Assembly: GCA_021647535.1 (NCBI GenBank)
Contig: JAKIUO010000006.1
Coordinates: forward strand, 1 to 33,198
Direction of reading: 5' to 3'
DNA: 33,198 bases
Source of the DNA: Hyphomicrobiaceae bacterium
Lineage (GTDB): Bacteria > Pseudomonadota > Alphaproteobacteria > Rhizobiales > JAKIUO01
Below are positions 32,010 to 33,198 of this stretch, piece after piece (position 1 is the first letter of the stretch; each line of letters starts with the position of its first letter). A program made the position numbers and the translations under genes. The notes below the pieces were generated by a model. It ran no database searches. It was not told the DNA's origin and saw only the letters and a program-made list of their open reading frames with translations.

Positions 32010-33198
32010 CCAAAATGGACGCTATGTCTCCCTGGAAGCCACATCCCTGAACCGCAAGTTTGAAGCTGTAGAATGTCATTTTGAAAAAGGAAAAACACGT
32101 ACCGCAGTCGTTTCAGCAGACCAGCCGGAGAAATCTCTGCCCAAGGCTCCACCCTACCGATTGATCAAGGCCACTGATTTCGATGATCTAATTGAGAGGC
32201 TACGTACGACACCACACCCTTACCGCAAGGTGCAGGAAGATATCAATATGCCGGTCACTCCCAATGATGGGCTGTTTGGCCGTAACAGCAAACTGGAATT
32301 GCTTGAAAAAGCCTGGAGCAATGGTAACACGAATGTCCTTACCTTCGTTGCCCCGCCCGGAACAGGCAAAACTGCACTAGTGAATCACTGGATCAGCGAG
32401 ATGAGAGACAATGACTGGCGGGGTGCTGAACAAGTATATATCTGGTCATTTTATGGTCAGGGGACAGAGAATAAATCACAGGTAACAGCGCAGTCTTTTT
32501 TCAAGGATGCCCTTAGCTGGTTTGGTTACAGTGGTGAAAATATCGAAGATGATAGAAAGAAAGGACTAAAGCTAGCCGAACTGGTCGCCAGCAAGCGAAC
32601 CCTTCTGGTCCTCGATGGCCTTGAGCCGCTACAATACCCGCCCGGCGAAATGCAGGGCAAACTCAAGGACCCGGGATTGAATGCATTGTTTCGGCAGTTG
32701 TCAGGCGAGAGCCGGGGATTGTGCCTTATAACCACACGCACACCTATCGTTGAATTGCGGAATAGATCGGAACCCGCAGTCATTTCGCGTGACCTTAAAG
32801 ATCTGAAAATCAAAGATGGAGTTAAACTGCTCTTGGCTCGGGGTGTGAAGAAAGCCAACAGAAAACGAGAGGAAGAAGAACTGCGTAAAGCTGTCCATGA
32901 AGTTGATGGCAATGCTCTTGCGCTCAACCTGCTCGGCAGTTATATAACCACAGTCCATGGCGGTGACATCACGCAACGCTATCATATCGCAAACCTTCAA
33001 AAGGAAGTGTCTGATCTTGGAGGACATGCAAAGCGTGTCATGGCCTCCTATGAGCAATGGCTCGGTGGTGAGTCCCATAACATTATTATGCGTATTGTTC
33101 GACGATTGATCAGAGTGAAAACAAAAACCAGCCCCGAATTGGCAAACTTATACATCATGGGCCTGGTTGACCGACTGGCCCCCGCGGGCGCTATTGAG
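31948..33198 (+). CDS. STAND NTPase with Lon-half-like N-terminal domain (paralogue 4), cut by the window end
   Basis: 417 codons are visible and the frame is open at the window edge. Residues ~9-88 are the shared domain: LLDGVIILAAIDQNGRYVSL, K37 in SLNRKF, TAVVSADQ, and DFDDLIERL. The NTPase has Walker A APPGTGKT (135-142), Walker B TLLVLDGLEPL (~218-228) and sensor ITTR (261-264). The DGLEPL form and the downstream DGNALALNLLGSYI resemble NB-ARC/TPR-type STAND proteins more than the NACHT type of the other three, so the same N-terminal domain has been joined to a different NTPase branch. The start has AGGA 10 bases upstream. Its C-terminal sensor is outside the window. Confidence 0.85.
   Translation, partial: MGTRFGYKDLLDGVIILAAIDQNGRYVSLEATSLNRKFEAVECHFEKGKTRTAVVSADQPEKSLPKAPPYRLIKATDFDDLIERLRTTPHPYRKVQEDINMPVTPNDGLFGRNSKLELLEKAWSNGNTNVLTFVAPPGTGKTALVNHWISEMRDNDWRGAEQVYIWSFYGQGTENKSQVTAQSFFKDALSWFGYSGENIEDDRKKGLKLAELVASKRTLLVLDGLEPLQYPPGEMQGKLKDPGLNALFRQLSGESRGLCLITTRTPIVELRNRSEPAVISRDLKDLKIKDGVKLLLARGVKKANRKREEEELRKAVHEVDGNALALNLLGSYITTVHGGDITQRYHIANLQKEVSDLGGHAKRVMASYEQWLGGESHNIIMRIVRRLIRVKTKTSPELANLYIMGLVDRLAPAGAIE

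Noticed and set aside
1..33198. CRISPR arrays, tRNA or rRNA genes, insertion sequences
   Set aside because: No regularly spaced repeats, no clover-leaf or rRNA-like sequence, and no transposase or integrase motif were seen on either strand.

Overview
The window reads as a densely packed defence (biological conflict) island from a proteobacterium, most probably an alphaproteobacterium. This rests on the gene families present (a DUF6880-type protein, YecA/UPF0149 with a SEC-C tail, Rpn/YhgA nuclease), Shine-Dalgarno sites of the AGGAG/GGAG type, and balanced base composition; the genus cannot be read from it. I found no tRNA, rRNA, integrase, transposase or CRISPR array. All functional names come from motif recognition by eye.

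Layout. (1) 151-4978, plus strand: YecA-like SEC-C protein, a DUF6880-like protein, an Rpn-type PD-(D/E)XK nuclease, an RNA ligase, and an overlapping TrmO/TsaA-type tRNA methyltransferase. (2) 5083-8375, minus strand: a large HEAT/TPR protein with the same SEC-C tail, a small orphan and a DUF2513 protein. (3) 8792-17606, minus strand: a 68-residue orphan, an E1-like (ThiF) enzyme, two tandem E2-like proteins, a JAMM (JAB/MPN) metallopeptidase, a small membrane protein, a large NACHT-HEAT NTPase and an AIPR protein with a nuclease-like N-terminus. Two strong hairpins separate the orphan from E1 and E1 from the E2 genes. (4) 17797-24996, plus strand: a second NACHT-HEAT NTPase, an exported C2-like protein, two membrane proteins, a 69-residue charged protein and a second E1-like enzyme. 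(5) 25009-31727, minus strand: a third NACHT NTPase preceded by a gene carrying a Lon-like GPSxGG serine motif, two uncharacterised genes and several small genes, two reading frames being broken at 9-base homopolymers. (6) 31948 to the window end, plus strand: a fourth STAND NTPase, cut by the window edge.

The unifying feature is that all four STAND NTPases begin with the same domain of about 90-110 residues. It looks like the C-terminal half of a Lon (S16) protease domain, with an aligned lysine at the place of the catalytic lysine but without the serine half. For the third NTPase the missing serine half appears to be supplied by the gene immediately upstream. I infer a family of NTPase sensors with a shared interaction or proteolytic module, two of them joined to ubiquitin-like conjugation machinery (E1, E2, JAMM). 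The NTPase cores and, for two of them, the last 45 residues are conserved, while the HEAT-like region between them has diverged, as expected for a sensor under diversifying selection. The combination of split Lon-like module, STAND NTPase and ubiquitin-like pathway is the best candidate here for an undescribed immune system.
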